Below are positions 24,277 through 33,077 of a stretch of 64,000 nt of DNA, one piece after another (positions within the stretch are counted from its first letter, which is position 1; every line of letters starts with the position of its first letter). A program made the translations under genes and the position numbers. The stretch covers positions 1,798,001-1,862,000 of the forward strand of contig OY970203.1 of assembly GCA_963708325.1 (NCBI GenBank). Reading direction: 5' to 3'. The notes beneath the pieces were generated by a model. That model ran no database searches. It was not told where the DNA came from and worked only from the letters and a program-made list of their open reading frames with translations. Source of the stretch: G963708325 sp963708325. GTDB taxonomy: Bacteria; Actinomycetota; Thermoleophilia; Solirubrobacterales; 70-9.

Positions 24277-24522
24277 TTGAGGACAAGACTGATCGGGCTG
24301 ACCGCCGCCGCCGTGCTGGGCGCCGGATCGGCGTTCGGGGTCGCCGCCTGCGGCGGCAAGGACAAGACGACGACGGAGACGGTGAACGCTCCGGCGAACG
24401 TGCCCGTCGCTCCGACGACGCCGCCCACCACCGTGAAGCCCCAGACCCTCACCACCCAGACGCATACGACGACGACCCCGCCGACGACCGCGACCAACAG
24501 CGGGGGCGGGAGCAGCTACTAG
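24277..24522 (+). CDS. Small threonine-rich lipoprotein
   Basis: The 81-residue product has an N-terminal basic/hydrophobic segment ending in the lipobox-like VAAC, then a tail of mostly Thr, Pro, Asn and Val ending in Gly/Ser. This predicts a short extended anchor on the outer membrane face; no domain is recognised. Two in-frame starts exist: GTG 24271 and TTG 24277. TTG is preferred because AAAGGAG ends 5 nt before it. The same GTGACTTTG arrangement precedes rpoD. Confidence 0.62.
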   Translation: MRTRLIGLTAAAVLGAGSAFGVAACGGKDKTTTETVNAPANVPVAPTTPPTTVKPQTLTTQTHTTTTPPTTATNSGGGSSY

Positions 24523-24533
24523 GCGTCGAGGAC

Positions 24534-24559
24534 GCGCGCCGGCCCCTCGGTCGGCGCGC
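24534..24559 (+). terminator. Hairpin after the small lipoprotein gene
   Basis: GCGCGCCG (24534-24541) pairs perfectly with CGGCGCGC (24552-24559) across a 10-nt loop, 11 nt past the stop codon. There is no T-tract. Confidence 0.45.
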
Positions 24560-24581
24560 GGCCCGTGCCCGGCGAGGCGCG

Positions 24582-25046
24582 ATGTCCGCGGCCACGATCC
24601 ACACCAGCGAGGGCGCGATCGTCGTCGAGCTGTTCGACGCCGACGCTCCGAAGACGGTGGACAACTTCCGCAGCCTCTCGGGGGACGGGTTCTACGACGG
24701 GCTGATCTTCCACCGGATCATCCCCGAGTTCATGATCCAGGGTGGCTGCCCGCAGGGGACCGGGACCGGCGGCCCCGGCTACACGTTCGAGGACGAGATC
24801 AACCCCCACAAGATCGTGCGGGGGGCGCTGGCGATGGCGAATGCCGGACCCGACACGAACGGGTCGCAGTTCTTCATCGTCACGGCGCAGGAGTGCCCGT
24901 GGCTGGACGGCAAGCACACGGTCTTCGGCCGCGTCGCCGACGGGATGGACGTGATCGACAGCCTCGAGGGGCTCGAGACGGGGCCCGGCGACCGCCCCCT
25001 CGACCCCCCCGTGATCGAACGGATCGAGCTTTCCGACTCCGCCTGA
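24582..25046 (+). CDS. Cyclophilin-type peptidyl-prolyl cis-trans isomerase
   Basis: The 154-residue protein catalyses proline isomerisation during protein folding. It has the core signature FYDGLIFHRIIPEFMIQGGCPQGTGTGGPGYTF (quoted in part), NTGSQFF-type segment DTNGSQFFIVTAQ and WLDGKHTVFGRV. No signal peptide is present, so it is cytoplasmic. Its TGA shares a base with the ATG of the next membrane protein. Confidence 0.93.
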   Translation: MSAATIHTSEGAIVVELFDADAPKTVDNFRSLSGDGFYDGLIFHRIIPEFMIQGGCPQGTGTGGPGYTFEDEINPHKIVRGALAMANAGPDTNGSQFFIVTAQECPWLDGKHTVFGRVADGMDVIDSLEGLETGPGDRPLDPPVIERIELSDSA

Positions 25047-26146
25047 TGGCGGCGATCAGGCTGCCGCGGCTGTCGGCGCGCAGCGTCGAGCTAGGCGACC
25101 TGCTCGACGCGTTCCTGGTCTGCGCGGTCGGCACGATCCTGGTGATCCGCCTCCAGCTGTACCTGACCAACTACCCGCAGCTCGGCGGCGGCGGTCTCCA
25201 CATCGCCCACGTGCTCGACGGGGGGCTGCTGATGATGATCGCGATCGTCATCGCGGTCTCGTACCTGACCCGCACCGCGCGCAAGGTGGCGGCGGTGCTC
25301 GGCGGCATCGGCTTCGGCTTCTTCATCGACGAGCTCGGCAAGTTCATCACCGAGGACACCAATTACTTCTTCAAGCCGACGGCGGCGCTGATCTACATCA
25401 TCTTCATCCTCATGTACCTGAGCTTCCGCGCCCTGCAGCGCCGTCGCGGCTTCAGCTCGCGCGAGTACCTCGTCAACGCGATCGAGCTGATCAAGGAGGC
25501 CGCGATCCACGACCTCGACGAGGCCGAGCGGCGACGGGCGATGCAGCTGCTCGACCGCGCCGACCCCGCCGATCCGCTGGTCGGGCACGTGCGTGAGCTG
25601 CTGCGCAGCGCCGAGGCGATCCCGACGCGCCGGCCCGGCCGGGCGACGCGGTTCGTGCTGGGCGCGCGCGACCTCTACCTGCGCACAGTGCAGAGCCCCT
25701 CCTTCACCCGCGTGATGAACGCGGTCTTCGTGCTGCTGGCGATCGGCTCCCTGATCCAGATCCTGACCCTGGTGTTCGTGGTCGGCGAGTCGCTCGAGGG
25801 GAACGGGTTCTTCGCCCAGCTGGGCGACGCCTTCGCCAAGGCCGGCAACCTGTCGTTCATCTCCTACGCCGCGATCCTCTCCTCGCTGGCGTCGGCGGTC
25901 TTCGTGTTGATCGGCGTCTACCGGCTGCGCACGTCGACGCGCCTGGCCGCCTACCGGATGTTCGACCGCGCCCTGCTGATCGAGATCTACGTCACCCAGG
26001 TGTTCGCGTTCGCCAAGTCGGAGTTCTCGGCTGTCTTCGGGCTGGCCGTCTACCTGCTCGCCTGGGTGACCCTGCGCTACATGATGGGAGCCGAGCGCCG
26101 GATCGAGCACCTCGACGCCGGCGGAGCCGTCCCCGCGCCCGCCTAG
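25046..26146 (+). CDS. Integral membrane protein of unknown function
   Basis: I recognise no family. The 366-residue protein has three to four helices in residues 20-130, a cytoplasmic region of about 80 residues rich in Arg/Glu/Asp around 135-215, then four helices. A conserved-looking loop reads FGFFIDELGKFITEDTNYFFKPT between helices. The ATG at 25046 overlaps the cyclophilin stop codon, implying co-translation. Two DUF1622-like genes follow closely, so the three may form a membrane complex; that is inference. Confidence 0.75.
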   Translation: MAAIRLPRLSARSVELGDLLDAFLVCAVGTILVIRLQLYLTNYPQLGGGGLHIAHVLDGGLLMMIAIVIAVSYLTRTARKVAAVLGGIGFGFFIDELGKFITEDTNYFFKPTAALIYIIFILMYLSFRALQRRRGFSSREYLVNAIELIKEAAIHDLDEAERRRAMQLLDRADPADPLVGHVRELLRSAEAIPTRRPGRATRFVLGARDLYLRTVQSPSFTRVMNAVFVLLAIGSLIQILTLVFVVGESLEGNGFFAQLGDAFAKAGNLSFISYAAILSSLASAVFVLIGVYRLRTSTRLAAYRMFDRALLIEIYVTQVFAFAKSEFSAVFGLAVYLLAWVTLRYMMGAERRIEHLDAGGAVPAPA

Positions 26147-26155
26147 GATCCCGCC

Positions 26156-26587
26156 GTGATTCCGCTCGCGACGGCGGCGGACAGCGTCGAGAACGCGGTT
26201 CGCGACGCCGTCAACTTCGCGATCCCCTTCGTCGAGGGAATCGGCGCCGCGATCATCGTCGCCGGGGTGGTGCTCGCCTTCGGCACCTTCCTGCTGTCGG
26301 AGCTGCGCATCCGGATGGTCGCCTACGAGCACGTCCGCCTCCAGCTGGGCCGCTTCATCGCCCTCGGGATCGAGTTCCAGCTGGCCGCCGACATCCTCAC
26401 CACGGCCGTGACGCCGACCTTCGAGGACATCGGCAAGCTGGGCGCGATCGCGGCGATCCGGACGGTCCTCAACTACTTCCTCGCCCAGGAGATAGAGCGC
26501 GCCGAGCGGATGGAGAAGGAGGGCATGCTCGCCGGCCCCGAGGGGATGATGGAGGCCAGGCCCGCGGCGACGATGGAGGGCGCGTGA
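26156..26587 (+). CDS. DUF1622 membrane protein
   Basis: The 143-residue protein contains FVEGIGAAIIVAGVVLAFGTFL as first helix, then the conserved basic segment RIRMVAYEHVRLQLGRFIALGIEFQLAADILTTAV (quoted in part) typical of DUF1622, and a C-terminal Met/Glu-rich tail. Function is unknown. GTG 26156 is 6 nt after TAGGAT (26144-26149), a leaderless-type promoter. Its stop overlaps the next gene by four bases (GTGA). Confidence 0.82.
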   Translation: MIPLATAADSVENAVRDAVNFAIPFVEGIGAAIIVAGVVLAFGTFLLSELRIRMVAYEHVRLQLGRFIALGIEFQLAADILTTAVTPTFEDIGKLGAIAAIRTVLNYFLAQEIERAERMEKEGMLAGPEGMMEARPAATMEGA

Positions 26588-26937
26588 CGGTGGCGACCGC
26601 GCAGCTGTCCGCGGACCTAACCACGGCGGTGGCGACGATCCCGTTCGCGATCGCCGCCGGGATCATCGTCTTCGGCGCGATCTCGTCGCTTCGGGCGGGG
26701 TCGCGGACGGGCGTCGTCTTCGCGAGCTACCTCGGACTCGGGCTCGAGTTCTTCCTCGCGGCCGGGCTGATCCGGCTGGCCAGCGCCGACACCTTCGCGA
26801 TGCTCGGCATCACGGCGACGATCATCGCTGCCCGCGGGCTGGTCGTGCTCGGAGTCCGGTTCGGTGCCAGGGCGTGGGGCTACGCGCCGGCGCCGGCGGC
26901 TCGCGTGTCGCGCCCCGCTCGCCAGTGGCCCGCCTGA
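26584..26937 (+). CDS. DUF1622-like membrane protein (second copy)
   Basis: The 117-residue protein has three hydrophobic helices and keeps the DUF1622 layout: SLRAGSRTGVVFASYLGLGLEFFLAAGLI aligns with the basic loop and LGIEFQLAADIL helix of the preceding gene. It is shorter and more hydrophobic. The four-base overlap predicts coordinated translation and perhaps a hetero-oligomer. Confidence 0.72.
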   Translation: MTVATAQLSADLTTAVATIPFAIAAGIIVFGAISSLRAGSRTGVVFASYLGLGLEFFLAAGLIRLASADTFAMLGITATIIAARGLVVLGVRFGARAWGYAPAPAARVSRPARQWPA

Positions 26938-26960
26938 GGCGCTCGTGACGGTCGGCTAGG

Positions 26961-27641
26961 TTGGCGGACTCCCTGGATCGGCTGGCGGCGGAGGTCGAGT
27001 CCTGCCGGCTGTGTCCGCGCCTGGTCGCCTGGCGCGAGGCGGCGGCGGCCGACCCGCCGCGACGCTTCGCGGGCGAGCGCTACTGGGCGCGGCCCGTAGC
27101 CGGCTTCGGCGATCCCCGCGCCCGGGTGGTGGTGGTCGGCCTCGCCCCGGCGGCGCACGGAGGCAACCGCACCGGGCGCGTGTTCACCGGCGATCGCTCG
27201 GGTGACTGGCTCTTCGCGGCCCTGCACCGGGCCGGGTTCGCCAGCCAGCCGACCTCGCGGCACAGGGACGACGGCCTGCGGCTGACGAATGCGTGGGTGA
27301 CGGCCGTCAACCGCTGCCCGCCGCCGGGCAACCGGCCGACTCCGCGCGAGCGCGACAGCTGCCTGCCGTACCTGGAGCGCGAGCTGCGGCAGCTGTCGCG
27401 GGCGCGGGTGGTCGTCTGCCTCGGCGGCTTTGCCTGGGACGGCGCGCTGCGGGCGCTGCGCGCGCTCGGCGAGGAGGTGGCGCGGCCGCGGCCGCGCTTC
27501 GGGCACGGCGCGGAGGCGGAGATCGGGCCCTACGCCCTGATCGGCTGCTACCACCCGAGCCAGCAGAACACGTTCACCGGCCGGCTCACCGAGGCGATGA
27601 CCGATGCGGTGCTGGCCCGCGCCGCCGAGCTGGCGGGCTGA
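26961..27641 (+). CDS. Family 5 uracil-DNA glycosylase (UDGb)
   Basis: The 226-residue enzyme excises uracil and deaminated bases from DNA. It has an N-terminal Fe-S type C-x2-C (SCRLCPRL), the family 5 motif GLAPAAHGGNRTGRVFTGD (no Asp/Asn general base in the family 1 sense), NRCPPPGNRPT with another cysteine, and the C-terminal GCYHPSQQNTFTGRL with the catalytic His. Length and motifs match the Thermus/Mycobacterium UDGb group. The start TTG at 26961 is the earliest in frame and lacks a clear ribosome binding site. Confidence 0.88.
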   Translation: MADSLDRLAAEVESCRLCPRLVAWREAAAADPPRRFAGERYWARPVAGFGDPRARVVVVGLAPAAHGGNRTGRVFTGDRSGDWLFAALHRAGFASQPTSRHRDDGLRLTNAWVTAVNRCPPPGNRPTPRERDSCLPYLERELRQLSRARVVVCLGGFAWDGALRALRALGEEVARPRPRFGHGAEAEIGPYALIGCYHPSQQNTFTGRLTEAMTDAVLARAAELAG

Positions 27642-27724
27642 TTACTCAGCTGCCCGGTGACGTGCGGCTGCTCGACCCGGTAGACGTGGTCGACGGCCAT
27701 TGGCCCTAAATTAACCTCACCGTC

Positions 27725-28291
27725 ATGTTCCCGCTGAACCTGCCGAACGCGCTGACACTGCTACGCATCCTGGCGGTGCCCGTGATCGTCGTCGCCCTGC
27801 TCGGCGAGACGCCGAACGGGGACGCGCTGGCGGCGGCGGTGTTCGCCCTGGCGGCGCTCACCGACGGTTTGGACGGGTACATCGCGCGGTCGCGCGGCAG
27901 CGTGACCACGTTCGGCAAGCTGATGGACCCGCTGGCCGACAAGCTGCTGATCGTGGCGGCGCTGATCTCGCTCGTCTCGCTCGGGCGGCTGGCGGCCTGG
28001 GTGGCGATGGTGATCATCGCCCGCGAGCTGGCGGTGACGGGACTGCGCGCTGTCGCGGCGGAGCGCGGCGTGGTGATCTCGGCGAGCTGGATGGGGAAGG
28101 TGAAGACGATCCTTCAGGTGGCGGCTGTGTTCGCCCTGATCGCCACACATCCGGCGCCTGCGGCGGTGGACGCGCTGGTCTACGCCGCCGTGGCGATGAC
28201 CGTGATCAGCGGGGTCGACTACTTCTTCGGGCTGCGAAAGAGGCTGGCGGCCGCGGAGCTGCGGGGGAAGGCGAAGACGGAGACGGGATAG
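27725..28291 (+). CDS. pgsA: CDP-diacylglycerol-glycerol-3-phosphate 3-phosphatidyltransferase
   Basis: The 188-residue integral membrane enzyme makes phosphatidylglycerol phosphate. The CDP-alcohol phosphotransferase motif D-x2-D-G-x2-A-R-x8-G-x3-D-x3-D begins at Asp47 (DGLDGYIARSRGS, then FGKLMDPLADK) with all acidic residues present, followed by about four further helices. TAACCT ends 7 nt before the ATG, predicting a leaderless message. It could also be another CDP-alcohol transferase, but the order of helices and NLPNALTLLRI start fit PgsA. Confidence 0.9.
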   Translation: MFPLNLPNALTLLRILAVPVIVVALLGETPNGDALAAAVFALAALTDGLDGYIARSRGSVTTFGKLMDPLADKLLIVAALISLVSLGRLAAWVAMVIIARELAVTGLRAVAAERGVVISASWMGKVKTILQVAAVFALIATHPAPAAVDALVYAAVAMTVISGVDYFFGLRKRLAAAELRGKAKTETG

Positions 28292-28297
28292 CCGCGG

Positions 28298-29350
28298 CTA
28301 CCGAAGCGGGGCCTCGAGCCACTCGCGCTTCGTCAGGTGGTGACGCGAGTGCTCGCCGGAGGCCAGCTCGGCGCGCAGGTCGCCGAGCGTGCCGTAGCGC
28401 TCGGCGACGACGTTGTGGCGGTGGATCGTCTCCAGGTTCTCCTGGCGGGCCAGGACGAAGGCGTCGTCGCCCATCCGCGGGTAGGCGTCGGTGACGCGTC
28501 GGATCATCTCGCGGACGCAGTCCTCGACGAAGCGGGGGTTGCGATGGGCCTTCTCGACGACCTCGACCTCGTCGGAGCGCTTCATCAGCTCGTAGATCTC
28601 CGAGCTCATCGACTGCTCGACGATGCGGAGGAGGTCGCGGGCGTCGATCGCCCAGGCACCTCCCTCGGGGCAGCCGACGTAGAGGGTGCCGATGCCGCGC
28701 TGGTTGTGGGTGGCGACGGGGATCGCCTCGAGCGCGCGGTCGGCCGTCTCGTCGTCGAAGCCCCGGTCGCGGAGGCGCTCGCGGGCGCGCGACTCGACCA
28801 GGCCCTGGGCGCAGGGGCAGGCCGTCATTCCCTGGGCCTGGACGCCGGTGAGGGTGCGCGTTCCGCGGATCGAGGCGACGGCGGTGCCGAAGAGGGTGTA
28901 GATCTCCTGGGTCGGCAGGCCCGATGCGGGGGCGGGAACGGTCTCGGGATAGCGGGCGGCGATCGTCACCTCCGCGCGGAGCCCGTCCTGGCTCTCGCGA
29001 ACGCGCTCGGCGATGTGGGCGGCGAGCGTCTCGGCTCGGAAGGACTCGCCGAGGACGACGGAGTCGATCGCCTCGCCGACGACCTCCTCGAAGCGCGACA
29101 TGTGGACCCCGGCCTGCTGCGGGTTGAGGTCGACGAAGCACTCGAGCTGCGCGTAGTAGAGCTGGCCCGAAGCGGCGCCGTCAGCCGAGTGGGCCCCGCG
29201 ATCGGCGGGGTTGGCGTCGACCCGCAGGATCTTCTCGATCCCGGTGACGCCGACGCGGGAGAGGCTGACCTCGGTGGCGGGCCGCGACGCCTGGACATCC
29301 GGCCCAGCAGGGTAGATATCGGATCCGACTTCGGTAATCTGGTCGGTCAT
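28298..29350 (-). CDS. mptA: GTP cyclohydrolase, archaeal MptA type (FolE2 superfamily)
   Basis: The 350-residue enzyme belongs to the Fe/Zn GTP cyclohydrolase IB superfamily and should open GTP towards a dihydroneopterin product for pterin or folate synthesis. Visible features are DLNPQQAGVHMSRFEE (bacterial FolE2 and MptA share the HxS/RFE segment), GLPTQEIYTLFGTAV, the active-site GMTACPCAQGLV cysteines and IPVATHNQRGIGTL. The TQEIYTL, GMTxCPCAQ and ATHNQRG strings are the archaeal MptA forms; bacterial FolE2 has SLCPCSKEIS and GAHNQRS. It is convergent with pgsA and divergent from rpoD. Confidence 0.87.
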   Translation of the reverse strand: MTDQITEVGSDIYPAGPDVQASRPATEVSLSRVGVTGIEKILRVDANPADRGAHSADGAASGQLYYAQLECFVDLNPQQAGVHMSRFEEVVGEAIDSVVLGESFRAETLAAHIAERVRESQDGLRAEVTIAARYPETVPAPASGLPTQEIYTLFGTAVASIRGTRTLTGVQAQGMTACPCAQGLVESRARERLRDRGFDDETADRALEAIPVATHNQRGIGTLYVGCPEGGAWAIDARDLLRIVEQSMSSEIYELMKRSDEVEVVEKAHRNPRFVEDCVREMIRRVTDAYPRMGDDAFVLARQENLETIHRHNVVAERYGTLGDLRAELASGEHSRHHLTKREWLEAPLR

Positions 29351-29456
29351 GTGGTGGGGAAAACGGCCGGGGCGAGCCGCAGGAATGGGAGTGCGCCGGA
29401 CGGTTGGCCAAGGTTAGCGGGCACGACCGTTCGCCCTTTCACGGGAAGTGCGTGGC

Positions 29457-29462
29457 TATACT
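29457..29462 (+). promoter_or_regulatory. -10 element upstream of the primary sigma factor gene
   Basis: TATACT lies about 75 nt before the rpoD start. It resembles the -10 hexamers elsewhere here; no clear -35 is visible. Confidence 0.42.
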
Positions 29463-29538
29463 GCGCGCCGGCTGAGGGCCCGCTGATGGATCGGCTCGGC
29501 CGGAGGTCAATTAGCAGGCGAGATACGGAGGGGTGACT

Positions 29539-30696
<1,158 letters not shown>

Positions 30697-30700
30697 GCTC

Positions 30701-30895
30701 CTAATCGGGCTCTGCCCAGACGGGCAGGCCGGCCTTCTCGAGCACGATCCGGCCAGGACCGTCGGAGCGGACGTGGACCCGATCCCCGTCCCGGAGCCCG
30801 GCAAAAGCGAGCGCCCGCTGTGGCAGGGTCACGCGACGCTTCTGGTTGATCACGGCCTGTCCGCTCTTGCCGAGCTTGCGCTCGTACTTCGACAT
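30701..30895 (-). CDS. SpoVT/AbrB-like DNA-binding protein
   Basis: The 64-residue protein carries an AbrB swapped-hairpin core: GQAVINQKRRVTLPQRALAF followed by LRDGDRVHVRSDGPGRIVLEK. Such proteins bind DNA as dimers and often act as transition regulators or antitoxins. No Shine-Dalgarno or TANNNT element precedes the ATG at 30895. The same frame is open upstream without a stop through tRNA-Tyr into a PD-(D/E)XK endonuclease gene, so it may instead be the C-terminal domain of a 263-residue fusion. No toxin gene is adjacent. Confidence 0.7.
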   Translation of the reverse strand: MSKYERKLGKSGQAVINQKRRVTLPQRALAFAGLRDGDRVHVRSDGPGRIVLEKAGLPVWAEPD

Positions 30896-30936
30896 GCGGA
30901 ATCGGCGCGCGGGCGGGTCGGGTGAGCGTGAACCAA

Positions 30937-31019
30937 TGGGGGAGGCAGGAGTCGAACCTGCGAAGGCGATAGCCAACCGCTTTACAGGCGGCGTCCTTTG
31001 ACCTCTTGGATACTCCCCC
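30937..31019 (-). tRNA. tRNA-Tyr (anticodon GTA)
   Basis: The minus strand forms a class II tRNA: acceptor GGGGGAG/CTCCCCC, D-stem TCC/GGA, anticodon stem GCCGC/GCGGT with loop CTGTAAA (anticodon GTA), a long variable arm with GGC-tat-cGCC, T-arm GCAGG-TTCGACT-CCTGC and discriminator A. There is no intron and no encoded CCA. It lies entirely within an open reading frame that joins the endonuclease and AbrB-like coding regions. Confidence 0.96.
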
Positions 31020-31492
31020 TTGCGGGACTCCGATTCTAGAGCCGGGTCCTCGCCGTACACGAGGCTGCGGATGCTCGGCGCCGGCTCGATCTCGTACTCG
31101 GAGTACTTCGGACCCCCAACACTGATGTTGGTCTGGGCGTCTATGCATTTGGCCGGCACAAACCATCGCCGGCCATCTCCAACAAGAGCAAAGAGAAAGT
31201 CGAAACGTGACGGGTCGAACCTCTTCGCGACTCCGGACCAGCTCTGGTTCCCACCATTGGTGACAAGGCTGACCTGCCAGCGGCAATGCCCGTTTGGTGT
31301 CCGCTCGACGAAGGTTGAGGTCTTCACCTGAACCCGAAACAGCCGCCCCTCCACCTCGGCAATCAGGTCATAGTCCGGGCTGTGGCCGAACGGGACGTAT
31401 ACGGAGGCTCCCTGACGGGTCAGCCATTCCAGCGCCGAGGCCTCGCCCAGGTCGCCCTGTTGGCGGCGATTGATCTTTCGCGCTGCGGCCAT
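31020..31492 (-). CDS. PD-(D/E)XK endonuclease of the group I intron-associated type, open into tRNA-Tyr
   Basis: From ATG 31492 the first 140 or so residues match intron-associated PD-(D/E)XK endonucleases: RRQQGDLGEASALEWLTRQG, the metal site SPDYDLIAEVEG then VQVKTS (D...QxK), and a late segment FDFLFALVGDGRRWFVPAKC. No stop codon occurs before the tRNA. The frame continues through all 83 bases of tRNA-Tyr and 41 bases more into the AbrB-like gene, ending at 30701 (263 residues in total). I list only the part before the tRNA; the real C-terminus is unresolved. No ribosome binding site is evident. It probably derives from a homing-type mobile gene settled at a tRNA. Confidence 0.72.
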
Positions 31493-31524
31493 CGCAATCG
31501 AGCGTGGTGGCGGGGGAGGACGGT

Positions 31525-31896
31525 ATGAACCGCGCTCAGGCGTCGGCGGTCCTCGTCGTCACGCTCTTGTTCGCCTCCTGTGGCGGAAACGGCACGGGGT
31601 CGGAAGCGCCCGCCTTCACCAAGCAGGACGTGATCAGGGCAGCCCACCTGCGTCCCGCCGCCGGCGGCTACCTCGAGCCGCGCTCGAAGTGCCGCGTCAC
31701 CCGCATCCTCACCACGACCGCCGCGGTCCAGGACGCCGCCAACGCCGGCGACGCGGTCGCCCCCAACCCGGCCGGCAGCGCCGGCGTCATCGTCGGCCCC
31801 CGCAAGCAGATCGGCTGCCTGGTGGCGATGAAGGACCGCCTTGCGGCCCTCACCTCCCCCGGCGGCCCCACCCCGTCCGGCGCGAAGACCCAGTAG
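31525..31896 (+). CDS. Small putative lipoprotein
   Basis: The 123-residue protein starts MNRAQASAVLVVTLLFASCGG, a lipoprotein-type signal with a Cys at residue 20. The mature part has two further cysteines (CRVTRILTTTAAVQ and IGCLVAMKDRL) that could form a disulfide, and a Pro/Ser tail. No family is recognised. GGGGGAGGA lies 5 nt before ATG 31525, which is favoured over earlier in-frame starts. It is divergent from the endonuclease gene. Confidence 0.72.
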   Translation: MNRAQASAVLVVTLLFASCGGNGTGSEAPAFTKQDVIRAAHLRPAAGGYLEPRSKCRVTRILTTTAAVQDAANAGDAVAPNPAGSAGVIVGPRKQIGCLVAMKDRLAALTSPGGPTPSGAKTQ

Positions 31897-31928
31897 CGGC
31901 CGCTTGAGCCGCGGGCCGCCCCCGCTGC

Positions 31929-32912
31929 TCAGTAGGCGCCCTGGCGCGAGAAGACCTCGCGCGGGTTCGCCACCAGCATCCGCTCGATCTGCTCGTCGGT
32001 CACGCCCCGCTCGCGCAGCGCCGGCAGGACGTCGGCGTGGACGTGCTCGTAGTGCCAGTTCGGCAGCGCCTGCGGCAGCAGCGCCATCGGCAGCCAGTCG
32101 ATGAACACCGCCGCGTCCTGCGACAGCACCAGCCTGTCCGCGTGCCCTCGCCGGCACATCTCGACCACCGACTCCACCCGCTTCTCGAACGGCTGCTGGA
32201 TGTCGATCCCGAACCGGTCCATCCCCAGGTACGACCCCTTCTCCGCCAGGCTCTCGAGGTAGTCGCAGTCGGACGTGTCGCCGCAGTGGGCGAGCACCAC
32301 CCGCGACAGGTCCACGCCCTCCTCCTCGAGCACCCGCTGGGCGTCGCACCCACGCTCGCTGGCGGCATGCGTGTGCACCGTCACCGGCACCCCGGTCCGC
32401 CGGTGCGTCTTCGCCACGGCCCTCATCACCCGCTCCACCCCCGGCGTCAGGCCGGGCTCGTCGACCGCGCACTTCAGCATCCCCGCCTTCACCTCCGTCC
32501 CCTGGATCCCCTCCTCGATGTCGCGCACGAACATCGCGATCATCATCTCGTCGTCGCCTCCCAGCTCCGTCCCCGGCCCGCGGAAGTAGAAAACCTTGGG
32601 GATGTCGTTGTAGGTGTAGATCCCCGTCGCGACGACGATCTGCAGCCCCGTCCCCTCCGCCGCCCGCGCCACCAGCGGCACGTCACGTCCCGTCCCCACC
32701 ACCGTAAGGTCGACGATCGTGTCCACGCCCCGCCCCTTCAGCGCTGCCAGCTTCTCCCGCGCCTTCGGCACCCATTCCTCGGGGTCCCACCCCTCGAACC
32801 CCGGGTACGTCCCCTGGATCTCCGGGCAGAGCACGAAGACGTGCTCGTGCATCAGCACGGTCCCCAGGTCGTCCGCGTCGATCGGTCCGCCCAGGGTGGG
32901 CACCTGCGCCAT
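31929..32912 (-). CDS. Phosphotriesterase-family metal hydrolase
   Basis: The 327-residue protein is an amidohydrolase-superfamily TIM barrel of the phosphotriesterase/lactonase family. The metal ligands are visible in order: GTVLMHEHVF (HxH), a bridging-residue strand EVKAGMLKCAVDE (Lys), VTVHTHAAS, VVLAHCGDT and VLSQDAAVF (Asp). Close relatives act as lactonases or on organophosphates; natural substrate is not predictable. GGAGGAGAG stands just before the ATG. Confidence 0.9.
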   Translation of the reverse strand: MAQVPTLGGPIDADDLGTVLMHEHVFVLCPEIQGTYPGFEGWDPEEWVPKAREKLAALKGRGVDTIVDLTVVGTGRDVPLVARAAEGTGLQIVVATGIYTYNDIPKVFYFRGPGTELGGDDEMMIAMFVRDIEEGIQGTEVKAGMLKCAVDEPGLTPGVERVMRAVAKTHRRTGVPVTVHTHAASERGCDAQRVLEEEGVDLSRVVLAHCGDTSDCDYLESLAEKGSYLGMDRFGIDIQQPFEKRVESVVEMCRRGHADRLVLSQDAAVFIDWLPMALLPQALPNWHYEHVHADVLPALRERGVTDEQIERMLVANPREVFSRQGAY

Positions 32913-32999
32913 CTCTCCTCCTTCGTCGGGGGCGGCGCGAGCCTAACGCGGGCGGCGTGCGGGCGGCACGGCACGCGGCGCTACAGTGAGGGCGCCCTC

Positions 33000-33073
33000 G
33001 CCCGGATAGCTCAGCAGGCCAGAGCACCTCCATGGTAAGGAGGGGGTCGCCGGTTCGAATCCGGCTCCGGGCT
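33000..33073 (+). tRNA. tRNA-Thr (anticodon GGT)
   Basis: The plus strand gives a complete cloverleaf: acceptor GCCCGGA/TCCGGGC, D-stem GCTC/GAGC, anticodon stem CCTCC/GGAGG with loop ATGGTAA (anticodon GGT, reads ACC), T-arm GCCGG-TTCGAAT-CCGGC, discriminator T. TACAGT at about 32982-32987 is a plausible -10. It ends 4 nt before the stop of a convergent gene. Confidence 0.97.
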
Positions 33074-33077
33074 CTCT

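Noticed and set aside
30701..30895. Toxin-antitoxin system based on the AbrB-like protein
   Set aside because: No toxin gene lies next to it; the neighbours are rpoD and tRNA-Tyr, so an antitoxin role is unsupported.
30937..31019. Group I intron in tRNA-Tyr associated with the endonuclease
   Set aside because: The tRNA folds completely in 83 nt with an intact anticodon loop; there is no interruption that could be an intron.
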